Part shown: positions 1 to 9,691 of the stretch, in pieces
Layout of the letters: the number at the start of each line of letters is the position of its first letter
Numbering within the stretch: position 1 is the first letter of the stretch
Assembly: GCF_010672085.1 (NCBI RefSeq)
Contig: NZ_JAAHHT010000081.1
Location: forward strand, 1 to 35,588
Direction of reading: 5' to 3'
From: Okeania sp. SIO3I5
GTDB taxonomy: Bacteria; Cyanobacteriota; Cyanobacteriia; Cyanobacteriales; Microcoleaceae
DNA: 35,588 bases
The notes under the pieces: model-generated
Seen by the model: only the letters and a program-made list of their open reading frames with translations
The model's database searches: none
What the model was told of the DNA's origin: nothing
Translations under genes and position numbers: made by a program

Positions 1-259
1 TTATATTTTTAGATATCCATATTGATTAACCCCTATTGGATAATATAACTTGATTGTCATAATAATATCTAAATATATAGGGATATAGCGTTTTTTAGAC
101 TAATGAGGTAGAACTACCTTGATTTTTCTTCTATTCCTTATTGCCTGTTGCCTGTTCTGTGTTCCTTATAGTTTTATAATTCTAGTTTCCAGAATATTAC
201 TATAAAAATTAAAAGTAAATATTCAGGTATTAGCCTTGAACTTTTCCTTAGTAATAATG
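1..259. other. AT-rich intergenic DNA, no gene seen
   Basis: No convincing reading frame. Around 85-120 lies a 'GATATAGCGTTTTTTAGAC...AATGAGGTAG' stretch. Diverged relatives of it recur at about 926-955 (same strand) and 25430-25470 (opposite strand), so it is probably the end of a dispersed element rather than a promoter. The 140-165 tract (TTGCCTGTTGCCTGTT) is a short tandem repeat of TTGCCTG. Confidence 0.5.
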
Positions 260-748
260 TAAGCATTCAGCGGTAAGCTATCAGGTTCATTACTTTTAAA
301 AAAGGAAAAAACAGTTGATAGGTTTCAAAGAATTAAAAGTCTGGATAAAAGTCGATCAGCTATCCTTAATAGTCTAGTCTATCAAGGGACACTGTTCATT
401 TTTATTGCTGAGAGCTAACTGCTAAGAGCTGAATGCTTATATCAGCTTCATTACTTTTAAAAAAGGCAAAAAAAGTTGAGAGGTTTCAAAGAATTAAAAG
501 TCTGGATAAAAGTCGATCAGCTATCCTTAATAGTCTAGTATATCAAACTACATTGTTCATTTTTATGGCGCTTTATCTGAATGCTTATATCAGCTTCATT
601 ACTTTTAAAAGAGGCAAAAAAAGTTGAGAGGTTTCAAAGAATTAAAAGTCTGGATAAAAGTCGATCAGCTATCCTTAATAGTCTAGTCTATCAAGCTACA
701 TTGTTCATTTTTATTGCTGAGAGCTGACTGCTAAGAGCTGAATGCTTA
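260..748. repeat. Triplicated element with TAAGCATTCAG ends
   Basis: Three near-identical blocks of about 120 bp begin at 286, 447 and 595. Each starts TTCATTACTTTTAAAA, runs through TCTGGATAAAAGTCGATCAG and ends TTGTTCATTTTTAT. The inverted terminal motif TAAGCATTCAG (260-270) is matched by CTGAATGCTTA at 429, 577 and 738, one after each block, so the array looks like tandem copies of a small non-autonomous element. A reading frame at 433-627 is made only of this repeat and I do not regard it as a gene. A degenerate single copy with the same ends lies at 1461-1601. Confidence 0.7.
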
Positions 749-1460
749 CGTAATAATCTTGTAGCAAGTAATTAATTAGAAAGATTAGCAAAGAATGCTT
801 TTAGAGTAACTTTTAATTTTCGCTCAATCTTGAAAATATGATTCTTCCTTCCACAAGAATAAGTTAATGAAGCTCCAGCTAATAGCTGATGGCTAAATAC
901 TTAAAATTAAAATATAAAAAATCACAGATATAGCGTTTTTATTTGAGATGCAGAAACCGAGTCCTCTGAAAAAGGGAATAGGCAATAGGCACTGTTGCAA
1001 TAGGCAAGGATAAAAAACAGTATTAAATTGTCAAAAACACAAGATCATTTGTACTTAATACAGCATTTTTTTATTAGAAAAAACCTAAATATAGATTTAC
1101 ATCTCATCTCAAGATACTATAATCTGTAGAAAAAATGAAATTATCAACGGAAAACTTATTTGATAGTTAGATTACTTTATAATAGAATATAAACTTTTAA
1201 TTACTGCTAGGAAAATACAGAAATATAACTGGTAATAGTAGACTCAAATTCTTTCAGTAATGGTATAGTAATAATTTGAGTCGCAATACTACTATTAGTA
1301 CACAGGACTTCATTAATGGATAATGGATAATGGATAATTAACTCTCCCTTTTAGGGAAAGGATTCACTAAAAGGAAAAGATTTATTTTTTCCCCTTGAAA
1401 GGGGAAACTTTAAACCTAAATTATCTGATTTTTAATTTTTTTAATTATTAATTATTTCGG
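749..1460. other. Gene-free intergenic stretch
   Basis: AT-rich DNA with no supported gene. It contains a heptamer tandem run (AATGGAT, about 1313-1337) and a CCCTTTTAGGGAAAGG / CCCCTTGAAAGGGG hairpin-like stretch around 1345-1408. No clear promoter or terminator could be assigned. Confidence 0.5.
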
Positions 1461-1601
1461 TAAGCATTCAGACATTAGCTATTTATTTGGGAACGGGTAA
1501 AAGCTATTGATAAATTGAGAGAGAATTAAAAGTTACTGCAAAAGTATAATTCTTTAATCTTAGAGGGAATTATTCATTATTTGCTGATAGCTGACTGCTT
1601 A
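1461..1601. repeat. Degenerate MITE-like element
   Basis: It starts TAAGCATTCAG and ends CTGACTGCTTA, an imperfect inverted pair matching the ends of the triplicated element at 260-748. The interior keeps fragments (AATTAAAAG, TTCATT) of the same unit. It ends about 80 bp before the rel start codon. Confidence 0.5.
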
Positions 1602-1680
1602 CTACAGGACTATCAAACTATTCCATCTTTTACCAAAAATCGCTTTAAACCTGATACTTATTAACTCTAAACTAACTCCT

Positions 1681-3927
1681 ATGAACACTAAAACTCTTAT
1701 CCCTAAAACTCAAATTTCATGTGTAATTCCTGATTGGCTACAAGAATGTCTAGATAACAGAAATAAAAGTGATAATATAACTAGCTGTTCAGTAGATATA
1801 GCATTAATTTGTCGAGCATTTGAATTGGCATATAAGTTACATGAAGGGCAGTATCGAAAATCAGGAGAACCCTATATTTGTCATCCTGTAGCTGTCGCAG
1901 GATTATTAAAAGATCTCGGTGGTGATAGTGCGATGATTGCTGCAGGTTTTCTACATGATGTTGTTGAAGATACTGACGTAACTATTGAAGAAATAGAACA
2001 AAATTTTGGTTCGCAAGTAGCTTTATTAGTGGAAGGTGTAACTAAACTTTCTAAGTTTAATTTTTCTAGCAAAACAGAGCTACAAGCTGAAAATTTTCGC
2101 CGAATGTTTTTGGCAATGGCAAAAGATATTAGAGTGATTGTTGTGAAGTTGGCAGACAGATTACATAATATGAGAACTCTTCAACATTTACCGCCTCATA
2201 AACAGTTAAGTAAAGCATTAGAAACACGGGAAATATTTGCACCATTAGCAAATCGTTTGGGTATTGGTCGAATTAAATGGGAATTAGAAGATTTATCTTT
2301 TAAATATATTGAACCAAATTCTTATCGGGAAATTCAAGAATTAGTAGCGGATAAACGAGCGGATAGAGAAGCTAGATTGTTAGAAATGACTGAAAATTTA
2401 AGACGAAAATTAGACGAAGCAGGAATAGAATATTACGACATTAGTGGTCGCCCTAAACATCTTTATGGAATTTACCGCAAGATGTATTTAAAACAAAAAG
2501 AATTTCACGAAGTATATGATATTTCTGGACTCAGAATAATTGTCAAAAAAAAGGAAGATTGTTATCGAACTTTAGCCATTGTTCACGACTCTTATCGTCC
2601 TATTCCTGGAAGATTTAAAGACTATATTGGTCTACCAAAACCTAATCGTTATCAGTCATTACATACAGGGGTAATAGGAACTACTGGACGACCTGTAGAA
2701 GTGCAAATTAGAACTGTGGAAATGCACCATATCGCTGAGTATGGAATAGCCGCTCATTGGAAGTATAAAGAAAGTGGTAATAGTAATACTAATATTACAA
2801 CTGAAGATGAAAAATTTACTTGGCTTCGACAGTTATTAGAATGGCAAAGTGACCTGAAAGATGATCGGGAATATTTGGAAACTGTTAAGAGGGATTTATT
2901 TTATGAAGATGTCTATGTTTTTACACCAAAAGGTGATGTTATTTCTCTCAAATATGGCTCGACACCAATAGACTTTGCTTATCGCATTCATACAGAAGTA
3001 GGAAATCATTGTACAGGTGCTAAGGTAAATGAACGAATAGTACCTTTAGATAGTCTTTTAAAAAATGGTGATATTGTGGAAATTTTGACTCAGAAAAATG
3101 GTCATCCTAGTTTAGATTGGCTAAATTTTGTTATTACTGGTGGAGCGCGAAATCGAATTCGTCAATGGTATAAACGCTCTAATAGAGAAGAAAATTTAGC
3201 TAGAGGTAGAGAATTATTGGAAAAAGAATTGGGTAAAAAAGGTTTTGAATCTTTACTGAAATCTGAGCAAATGCGACTTGTTGCAGAAAGATTAAATTAT
3301 CAGAATGTTGATGATTTATTGGCTGGTTTGGGTTACGGTGAAACTACTTTAAATTTAGTGGTTAATCGTTTACGAGATGCTTCTAGGGAAGTAACACAAG
3401 TTGAACAGAATTCAGATATTTATTCAGAAAAATATTTACACAAACCTACTCAAAATTTATCTCCTAATAATTATAATCCAATCGCTGGAGTAGAGGGTTT
3501 AATGTATCATTTAGCAGGTTGTTGTAATCCGATTCCAGGTGAGCCTATTATTGGAGCTGTAACTCGTATGAATGGTATTTCTATTCATCGTCAAGGTTGT
3601 TCTAATGTGGAAAGTGTTCCTGGAGAAAGGTTAGTTCCTGTTAGTTGGAATAGTGCTAATGAAAATCAGGGACGACCTCAAACTTATCCAGTTAGTATCT
3701 GTATTGAAGTTCTAGATAGAGTGGGTGTACTGAAGGATATTTTATCTCGTTTGATGGATAATAATGTTAATGTTAAAAATGCTCAGGTTAAAACAAATCC
3801 CGGTCATCCTGCGATTATTAATTTATGTATTGAGGTGAGCGATCGCCAACAATTTGAACGGAGTTGTACTCAAATTAAAAATATGAGTGATATTTTGAAT
3901 CTTCGTCGTATTAATCAGGTGGAATAG
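1681..3927 (+). CDS. Bifunctional (p)ppGpp synthetase/hydrolase, Rel/SpoT type
   Basis: Cytoplasmic stringent-response enzyme that makes pppGpp/ppGpp from GTP/GDP plus ATP and hydrolyses it. The 748 residues fit a full-length long RSH protein. An HD hydrolase domain comes first: His-Asp in LHDVVEDT near residues 91-98 and the second Asp in VKLADRLHNMR near 155-165. The synthetase domain follows (YDISGLRIIV at 279-288; RFKDYIGLPKPNRYQSLHT at 311-329; EVQIRT at 340-345). The RxKD form of the synthetase motif is that of bifunctional Rel proteins, not of hydrolase-dead RelA. A TGS domain (about 411-470), a conserved Cys region (AGCCNPIPGEP) and a C-terminal ACT domain (about 673-748) complete it. 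The gene stands alone. No good Shine-Dalgarno precedes the ATG, which is otherwise well placed. The family is certain; cyanobacteria usually have one such gene, called spoT or relA. Confidence 0.96.
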   Translation: MNTKTLIPKTQISCVIPDWLQECLDNRNKSDNITSCSVDIALICRAFELAYKLHEGQYRKSGEPYICHPVAVAGLLKDLGGDSAMIAAGFLHDVVEDTDVTIEEIEQNFGSQVALLVEGVTKLSKFNFSSKTELQAENFRRMFLAMAKDIRVIVVKLADRLHNMRTLQHLPPHKQLSKALETREIFAPLANRLGIGRIKWELEDLSFKYIEPNSYREIQELVADKRADREARLLEMTENLRRKLDEAGIEYYDISGRPKHLYGIYRKMYLKQKEFHEVYDISGLRIIVKKKEDCYRTLAIVHDSYRPIPGRFKDYIGLPKPNRYQSLHTGVIGTTGRPVEVQIRTVEMHHIAEYGIAAHWKYKESGNSNTNITTEDEKFTWLRQLLEWQSDLKDDREYLETVKRDLFYEDVYVFTPKGDVISLKYGSTPIDFAYRIHTEVGNHCTGAKVNERIVPLDSLLKNGDIVEILTQKNGHPSLDWLNFVITGGARNRIRQWYKRSNREENLARGRELLEKELGKKGFESLLKSEQMRLVAERLNYQNVDDLLAGLGYGETTLNLVVNRLRDASREVTQVEQNSDIYSEKYLHKPTQNLSPNNYNPIAGVEGLMYHLAGCCNPIPGEPIIGAVTRMNGISIHRQGCSNVESVPGERLVPVSWNSANENQGRPQTYPVSICIEVLDRVGVLKDILSRLMDNNVNVKNAQVKTNPGHPAIINLCIEVSDRQQFERSCTQIKNMSDILNLRRINQVE

Positions 3928-3931
3928 TAAA

Positions 3932-5212
3932 TTTAGAATTCAGAATTGAGAAGTTAGAAGGTAAATTTTCAAGGGAGATTTTCATCCTTTTTTAATTCAG
4001 AATCCAGGAATCAGAGGAGGTTAAACTTGAGAATTGAGAATTCAGAATTAAGAATTCAGAAGTTAGAAGGTAAATTTCCAAGGGAGATTTTCATCCTTTT
4101 TTAATTCAGAAACCAGGAATCAGAGGAGATTAAACTTTAGCAATTTAGAATTCAGAATTGAGAAGTTAGAAGGTAAATTTCCAAGGGAGATTTTCATCCT
4201 TTTTTAATTCAGAATCCAGGAATCAGAGGAGGTTAAACTTGAGAATTCAGACTTGAGAATTCAGAATTGAGAATTGAGAAGTTAGAAGTTAGAAGTTAGA
4301 AGTTAGAAGTTAGAAGGTAAATTTTCAAGGGAGATTTTAACCCTTTTTTAATTCAGAATCTAGGAATCAGAGGAGATTAAACTTTAGCAATTTAGAATTC
4401 AGAATTGAGAAGTTAGAATGTAAATTTTCAAGGGAGATTTTCATCCTTTTTTAATTCAGAATCCAAGAATCAGAGGAGATTAAACTTGAGAATTAAGAAT
4501 TGAGAATTCAGAATTAAGAATTGAGAATTCAGAAGTTAAAAGGTAAATTGCCAAGGGAGATTTTCATCCTTTTTTAATTCAGAATCCAGGAATCAGAGGA
4601 GATTAAACTTTAGCACTTGAGAATTCAGAATTAAGAATTGAGAATTCAGAAGTTAAAAGGTAAATTGCCAAGGGAGATTTTCATCCTTTTTTAATTCAGA
4701 ATCCAGGAATCAGAGGAGATTAAACTTGAGAATTCAGAATTGAGAATTGAGAATTCAGAATTAAGAATTGAGAATTCAGAAGTTAGAAGGTAAATTTTCA
4801 AGGGAGATTTTTACCCTTTTTTAATTCAGAATCTAGGAATCAGAGGAGATTAAACTTTAGCAATTTAGAATTCAGAATTGAGAAGTTAGAATGTAAATTT
4901 TCAAGGGAGATTTTCATCCTTTTTTAATTCAGAATCCAGGAATCAGAGGAGATTAAACTTGAGAATTCAGAATTGAGAATTCAGAATTAAGAATTGAGAA
5001 TTGAGAAGTTAGAATGTAAATTTTCAAGGGAGATTTTCATCCTTTTTTAATTCAGAATCCAGGAATCAGAGGAGATTAAACTTGAGAATTAAGAATTGAG
5101 AATTCAGAAGTTAGAAGGTAAATTTTCAAGGGAGATTTTCACCCTTTTTTAATTCAGAATCCAGGAATCAGAGGAGATTAAACCTTAGCACTTGAGAATT
5201 CTGAATTATCAA
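3932..5212. repeat. Eleven-copy AT-rich interspersed array
   Basis: A conserved core of about 65-80 bp (AAGGGAGATTTTCATCC, T-tract, ATTCAGAATCCAGGAATCAG, AGGAGATTAAACTT) occurs 11 times, with AAGGG at 3971, 4080, 4183, 4327, 4430, 4553, 4670, 4800, 4903, 5026 and 5128. Cores are separated by variable lengths of heptamer runs built from GAATTCA, GAATTGA and GAATTAA. One separator holds about five copies of GTTAGAA (4279-4315). Copies 4-5-6 and 8-9-10 have identical spacing (103 then 123 bp), offset by exactly 473 bp, so a block has itself been duplicated. No open frame, transposase or CRISPR-type unique spacer is present. Confidence 0.85.
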
Positions 5213-5346
5213 TATAGTATTTCTCAAGTTACTGAGGTATAGTTCTTTTTATTCTCTTCTATTTCCACGAACCTGAATTATTACTTTGTAGAGACTTTGT
5301 ATGCAACATCTCTACCTATTCGCTAAAATATTTAAGATATAAAAAT

Positions 5347-6726
5347 ATGCTTTTAGAAGAATCATCGATCGCTAATATTTTAAATAAACAACGTCAGTTT
5401 TTTGCTACGGGAAAAACTAAAAATGTTGACTTTAGAATAGAACAACTGAAAAAGTTAAAACGGGCAGTTTCAGATTATCAAGAAAAAATAGCTGCTGCTG
5501 TTAAAGCAGATTTGAATAGACCAAAATTTGAAGCTTATTTTGAACTAACTTTTTTGACGGAAATAAATGATGCGATTAAAAAGCTAAAATCTTGGGTGAA
5601 ACCTAGAAGAGTTTCTACTCCTATTGAACAGTTTCCTGCTGGAGCTAAAATTTATCCAGAACCTTTAGGAGTAGTTTTAATTATTGGTGCTTGGAATTAT
5701 CCTTTTCAATTAGTTATTTATCCTTTATTGGGAGCGATCGCTTCTGGTAATTGTGGGATTATTAAGCCTTCGGAAATAGCTGTTAATACTTCTGAGGTTG
5801 TTGCGGATTTAATTGCTAATACTTTTGATTCTAATTATATTGCTGCTGTGACGGGAGGAGTGGAAGTAAGTCAACAGTTATTAGCAGAAAAGTTTGACTA
5901 TATTTTATTTACTGGAGGAACAAGGGTAGGCAAAATTGTGATGGAAGCTGCTGCTAAAAATTTGACTCCTGTAACTTTGGAATTGGGTGGAAAAAGTCCT
6001 TGTATTGTTGATGATGATATTCAGTTGGAATATACGGCAAAACGTATTACTTGGGGAAAGTTTATTAATGCTGGTCAAACTTGTGTTGCTCCTGATTATT
6101 TGTTGGTAAATAAATCGGTTAAATCGGATTTGTTGGAGAAAATTAAACAGTCTATTGAGGAATTTTATGGTGAAAATCCTGCTGAGAGTCCGGATTATTG
6201 TCGGATTATTAATGAGAAGCAATTTAATAGATTGAGCGATTTACTGAAAGATGGAAAAATTTTTATTGGTGGTGAAACTAAGTCGGAAGAACGTTATATT
6301 TCTCCTACAGTTATTGAGGGAGTTGATTGGGATTCAGAAATTATGCAGGAGGAAATTTTCGGACCTATTTTGCCTGTTTTAGAATATGAAAATTTAGATG
6401 AGGCGATCGCTCTGGTTAATTCTCGTCCTAAACCTTTATCTCTTTACTTTTTTTCTCGAAATAAACGGAAGCAAGAACAGGTTTTACGGGAAACTTCTTC
6501 TGGAAATGTTTGTATTAATGATACTGTGATGCAATTCGGGGTGCCATCTTTACCTTTTGGAGGTGTGGGAAATAGTGGGATTGGTAGTTATCATGGGAAG
6601 GCGAGTTTTGATACTTTTTCTCACTATAAAAGTGTGTTGAATAAGGGGTTATGGTTTGATTTAAACATTCGATATGCTCCTTATAAAAATAAGGTTGGTT
6701 TGATTAGAAGAATAATTTTTCGGTAG
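5347..6726 (+). CDS. Aldehyde dehydrogenase, class 3 family
   Basis: NAD(P)-dependent oxidation of an aldehyde to its acid. The 459 residues and hydrophobic, basic C-terminus match the class 3/fatty-aldehyde group common in cyanobacteria. Visible catalytic features are Asn117 in GAWNYPF, the NAD-site Lys140 in GIIKPSE, Gly-rich FTGGTRVGK (188-196), the general base Glu212 in LELGGKSP and the nucleophile Cys246 in GQTCVAPD. Related cyanobacterial enzymes oxidise fatty aldehydes in the alkane/fatty-acid pathway; that substrate is inferred. The end (RYAPYKNKVGLI...) is the normal family end, so the repeat that begins directly after the TAG stop has not truncated it. It is preceded by the 11-copy array and appears monocistronic. 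Confidence 0.93.
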   Translation: MLLEESSIANILNKQRQFFATGKTKNVDFRIEQLKKLKRAVSDYQEKIAAAVKADLNRPKFEAYFELTFLTEINDAIKKLKSWVKPRRVSTPIEQFPAGAKIYPEPLGVVLIIGAWNYPFQLVIYPLLGAIASGNCGIIKPSEIAVNTSEVVADLIANTFDSNYIAAVTGGVEVSQQLLAEKFDYILFTGGTRVGKIVMEAAAKNLTPVTLELGGKSPCIVDDDIQLEYTAKRITWGKFINAGQTCVAPDYLLVNKSVKSDLLEKIKQSIEEFYGENPAESPDYCRIINEKQFNRLSDLLKDGKIFIGGETKSEERYISPTVIEGVDWDSEIMQEEIFGPILPVLEYENLDEAIALVNSRPKPLSLYFFSRNKRKQEQVLRETSSGNVCINDTVMQFGVPSLPFGGVGNSGIGSYHGKASFDTFSHYKSVLNKGLWFDLNIRYAPYKNKVGLIRRIIFR

Positions 6727-7054
6727 CTAGCTAGACACGGATTTTGCCACGGATGAGCTAGACACGGATTTTGCCACGGATGCACGGATGGATATTTCAG
6801 TTGAGCTAGACATGGATTTTGCCACGGATGAGCTAGACACCGATTTTGCCACGGATGAGCTAGACACCGATTTTGCCACGGATACACGGATGGATATTTC
6901 AGTTGAGCTAGACACCGATTTTGCCACGGATGAGCTAGACACGGATTTTGCCACGGATACACGGATGGATATTTCAGTTGAGCTAGACACCGATTTTGCC
7001 ACGGATGAGCTAGACACCGATTTTGCCACGGATGCACGGATGGATATTTCAGTT
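6727..7054. repeat. Composite 27-nt/21-nt tandem repeat
   Basis: Two units alternate. U (27 nt) is GAGCTAGACACCGATTTTGC plus CACGGAT. S (21 nt) is GCACGGATGGATATTTCAG plus TT. The order is U U S U U U S U U S U U S, with single-base variants (cacgg/caccg/catgg). Both units are multiples of three and stop-free in several frames, so long artificial open frames exist on both strands, for example an acidic ELDTDFATD repeat on plus and AHPWQNRCL or SVAKSVSSS repeats on minus. These have no start context or non-repeat protein sequence and are not called as genes. The array starts at the base after the aldehyde dehydrogenase stop codon. Confidence 0.85.
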
Positions 7055-7183
7055 ATCAGCTCTAGTAGGTTGTGTTTCCTTACCTCAACCCAACACAAAT
7101 AAATATTTGGCTCGTTCAGGTAAGGGATCAAGATATTCAGGTATGGGGGCAAAATTTTTAGGTACGGGAGCAAGAAAAATTAG

Positions 7184-7267
7184 GCGATCGCTCCTTGACA
7201 GTCAGAAAAAGTTGTTTTATTTTCAAATTAGATAAGTATTATGGGGAAATAGTGCCCCTTTTTTTAG
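7184..7267. repeat. 84-bp direct repeat, copy 1
   Basis: It begins with HIP1 (GCGATCGCTCCTTGACAG) and ends GTGCCCCTTTTTTTAG. A nearly identical 84-bp copy lies at 7517-7600. The DNA between them holds GTAGGGG-type hairpins. No gene lies in 7055-7707. Confidence 0.75.
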
Positions 7268-7350
7268 ACCCCAAATAATCGTAGGGGTTTGGTCTCCCAA
7301 CCCTACAGCGCTTTTCAGATTGATGAACCACATCGTTACAACCAAAACCC

Positions 7351-7401
7351 TGTAGGGGCGATTTCCTGCGGAATGCTGCGCAAACGCGAATCGCCCCTAC
7401 A
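7351..7401. repeat. Hairpin repeat with inserted small dispersed repeat
   Basis: Perfect 13-bp inverted repeat TGTAGGGGCGATT / AATCGCCCCTACA. The loop contains TTCCTGCGGAATGCTGCGC followed by AAACGC, whose core is also found inserted in the dead tnpB at 35081-35124. It probably combines a palindromic repeat and a second small repeat that jumped into its centre. Confidence 0.65.
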
Positions 7402-7516
7402 GTCGTCCTACCAAAATGAAAACTGCTGTAAATCCTTGATGCTCGACGACGGAATTTTAGTATCCATTTGTATTGCAGCTTGAATATTTATAGGTCTAAA
7501 TAAAGAGTAATTTTGA

Positions 7517-7600
7517 GCGATCGCTCCTTGACAGCGAGAAAAAGTTGTTTTATTCTCAAATTAGATAAGTATTATGGGAAAATAGTGCCCCTTTTTTTAG
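7517..7600. repeat. 84-bp direct repeat, copy 2
   Basis: Second copy of the block at 7184-7267, same orientation, with a few substitutions (GACAGCGAG for GACAGTCAG; TTCTCAAATT for TTTTCAAATT). The intervening 249 bp may be an insertion flanked by a duplication, or a segment between two members of a dispersed family. Confidence 0.7.
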
Positions 7601-7707
7601 GGCAATAACTTTTCAAATTTTGTCTATGGAAAGGGAAAACCTATAACTGAAGTTGTAGCTAAAATGAAGAAAAATAAGACTTTCAAATTTCCGAACCTCC
7701 TAAACAG

Positions 7708-9184
7708 ATGAAATCTCTACCTCGAATCCTTGGTCTAACTTTCCTAGCACTAGCTCTGACAAATTGTTCTGGGAAATTATCACCCGAAGATATTGCCTCT
7801 CGACTAGAACCTAGTATTGTCAAACTATTTTATAGAAACCAACCCGGACATGGAACTGGTTTTTTCGTGTCTGGAGAAGAGGGAGTCTGTACCTTACTAA
7901 CGGCAGCTCATGTTGTGAAAAAATAAGGGGAAAGATTATTACAGACTAGGGATGAAAAAATCTGGCAAGTGGCTAGGGTGGAAATATTTCCTAGTGACAT
8001 AGATTTAGCTTTGGTTACTTTTCAGCCAGATAGAGGAAGTTGTAATTTTCCGGCGCTGAAAATAGGTAGTTCTGAGAATCTGAAAAAAGGTAGTTCTATC
8101 TATATTTCTGGTTTTCCTATTCGAGGTGGGAAGTTGGTATCCCAATTTGTTTCAGGTGATGTTTCGGGTTTGGATAAGTTGGCGCGGGGTTATGGAGTTG
8201 CTTATCAAGCTTTGACTGTGGGTGGAATGAGTGGAGCGCCTGTTGCAGATGTGAAGGGTGAGGTTGTGGCAGTGCATGGAATGAATGATGTGGAGGTTGT
8301 GAAAAATTTTGCTTCTTATCAAGCAAGTTTGTCTGAGTCGGAACGGCAGACTTTTCTGCAAGCTGTGGAAAGGGTGGAGAATGGTGTTCAACGTTTGACT
8401 TTTTCTTGGGGTATACCTATTAATTTTTTTGAGGAGTATCGGGGAAGGGCGATCGCTCTTGCCACAGAAAAACAAGATGTTGACTTACAAAAGCAACTGG
8501 AGGAGGAAAGACAACAGCGTGAAGAAACAGAACGGCGAGTGCAAAAGCTAGAAGTTGAACGACAAAAGCAACTTCAAGAGGCTGAACAGAGAGCAAAACA
8601 AGAACGGGAAACTGAACTACAAAGGCAACTGGAGGAGGAAAGACGACAGCGTGAAGAGGCAGAACAGCGAGAACGAGAGCTGAAGGCTGAAAAACAAAAG
8701 CAGGTAGAAAATGAAATTTCTCTAGTTTCATCTAAGGGGGTTGACTATATTGAGTTGCATGATTTATTGGCGGCAGGAAAGTGGAAGGAAGCAGACGACG
8801 AATACAGAGAGAGTTATGGAAAAAGTTGCAGGTAGGGAGTCGGAAAGATGGTTGAGACTTAAGGATCTGGAAAATTTTCCCTGCCAGGATTTAAGCACGA
8901 TTGACAAACTTTGGGTAAAATATAGTAATGGTAAGTTTGGCTTTTCTGTTCAGAAGCAAATTTATCAGAGTCTGGGTGGTAAAAAGGAGTATGATAGAAA
9001 AGTATGGGAAGCCTTTGGAGATAAAGTAGGATGGCGTCAAGGAGGAAGATGGTTGCGTTACAATGAGATAACGTTCAATACAAGCACGCCTTATGTGGGA
9101 CATCTCCCGAAAGGCATAGAAGAGGGAGGGGGGGTGTCATGGTGGGAGGTACTTTTCTATCGCACAGATAGTTGTATACCTTAA
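7708..9184 (+). pseudogene. Trypsin-like/coiled-coil/GUN4 lipoprotein, broken by stop and frameshift
   Basis: Read through its lesions this is one protein of about 490 residues. A lipobox-like signal (LALTNC, Cys20) leads a trypsin-type protease with all three catalytic positions: His68 in LTAAHVV, Asp in SDIDLALV and Ser in GGMSGAPV. Next comes a Glu/Arg/Gln-rich coiled coil (about 8480-8715) and a C-terminal GUN4 domain (LLAAGKWKEADDE; ENFPCQDL; LWVKYSNGKFGFSVQ; VGWRQGGRWL). A TAA at 7924-7926 interrupts the protease, in frame with the continuing homology. A single extra base near 8803 shifts the GUN4 domain into the next frame. GUN4 domains bind porphyrins; those of multidomain proteins like this are of unknown role. 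Neither lesion destroys a motif, so the decay looks recent, or the two may be sequencing errors. Confidence 0.85.
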
Positions 9185-9277
9185 CATCTAATGGTTTCAG
9201 CCTTTAATAGAAAAAAGTTCAAAGAAGTAAATTATACAATTTTACAACAACCGTAATTATTATTTTCTTCCAAAACA

Positions 9278-9691
9278 ATGGCAAAGGATACCTACCATGA
9301 AACCGTTAAAACAGCACTGATAAAAGATGGATGGAAAATTACCGACGATCCTTTACGACTTAAAGTTGCCAGTCGAACACTCTATGTAGATTTAGGAGCA
9401 AAAAAGCTATTAGCAGCGGAAAAAGAGGGATTGCTAATTGCTGTAGAAATTAAAAGCTTTTTAGGTGCATCTCTCATTAATAATTTAGAGCAAGCGTTAG
9501 GTCAATATATTATCTACTCACAGATTCTATCCCAGCAAGCACCAGAAAGGTTGTTATACCTTGCCATTCCTGAAAGTGTATTTTCAGATTTCTTTTCAGA
9601 AGAGTTACCCCAATCTGTGATTCAATTTAATCGAGTCAAACTATTAGTTTTTCAACCAGAAACAGAGGAGATCGTGCAATGGATACCTTAA
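9278..9691 (+). CDS. xisH: XisH family protein
   Basis: 137 residues matching XisH, first known as a controlling factor for fdxN-element excision in Anabaena but widespread in cyanobacteria as multicopy xisH-xisI pairs with no element nearby. A PD-(D/E)XK-like nuclease core is visible: Asp38 in LYVDLGAKK, then Glu57-x-Lys59 in AVEIKSFLG. This fits the restriction-endonuclease-like fold assigned to the family; catalytic activity here is inference. It overlaps xisI by 13 bp, a tight translational coupling. No nif gene or fdxN element lies in the window, so a role in developmental excision is not supported locally. Confidence 0.9.
   Translation: MAKDTYHETVKTALIKDGWKITDDPLRLKVASRTLYVDLGAKKLLAAEKEGLLIAVEIKSFLGASLINNLEQALGQYIIYSQILSQQAPERLLYLAIPESVFSDFFSEELPQSVIQFNRVKLLVFQPETEEIVQWIP

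Noticed and set aside
433-627. 64-residue protein on the plus strand
   Set aside because: It consists entirely of the triplicated MITE-like repeat and ends within it.
3932-5212. CRISPR array
   Set aside because: The alternation of constant and variable parts looks superficially similar, but the spacers are low-complexity heptamer runs of unequal length, the cores are about 70 bp, and no cas gene is present.
5347-6726. Truncation of the aldehyde dehydrogenase by the following repeat
   Set aside because: The C-terminal sequence and total length match the family, so the stop immediately before the repeat is the natural end.
6788-7102. Genuine repetitive proteins encoded by the 27/21-nt array on plus or minus strand
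   Set aside because: Open frames exist in several registers simply because the units are multiples of three; there is no start signal, no non-repeat domain and no codon pattern favouring one frame.
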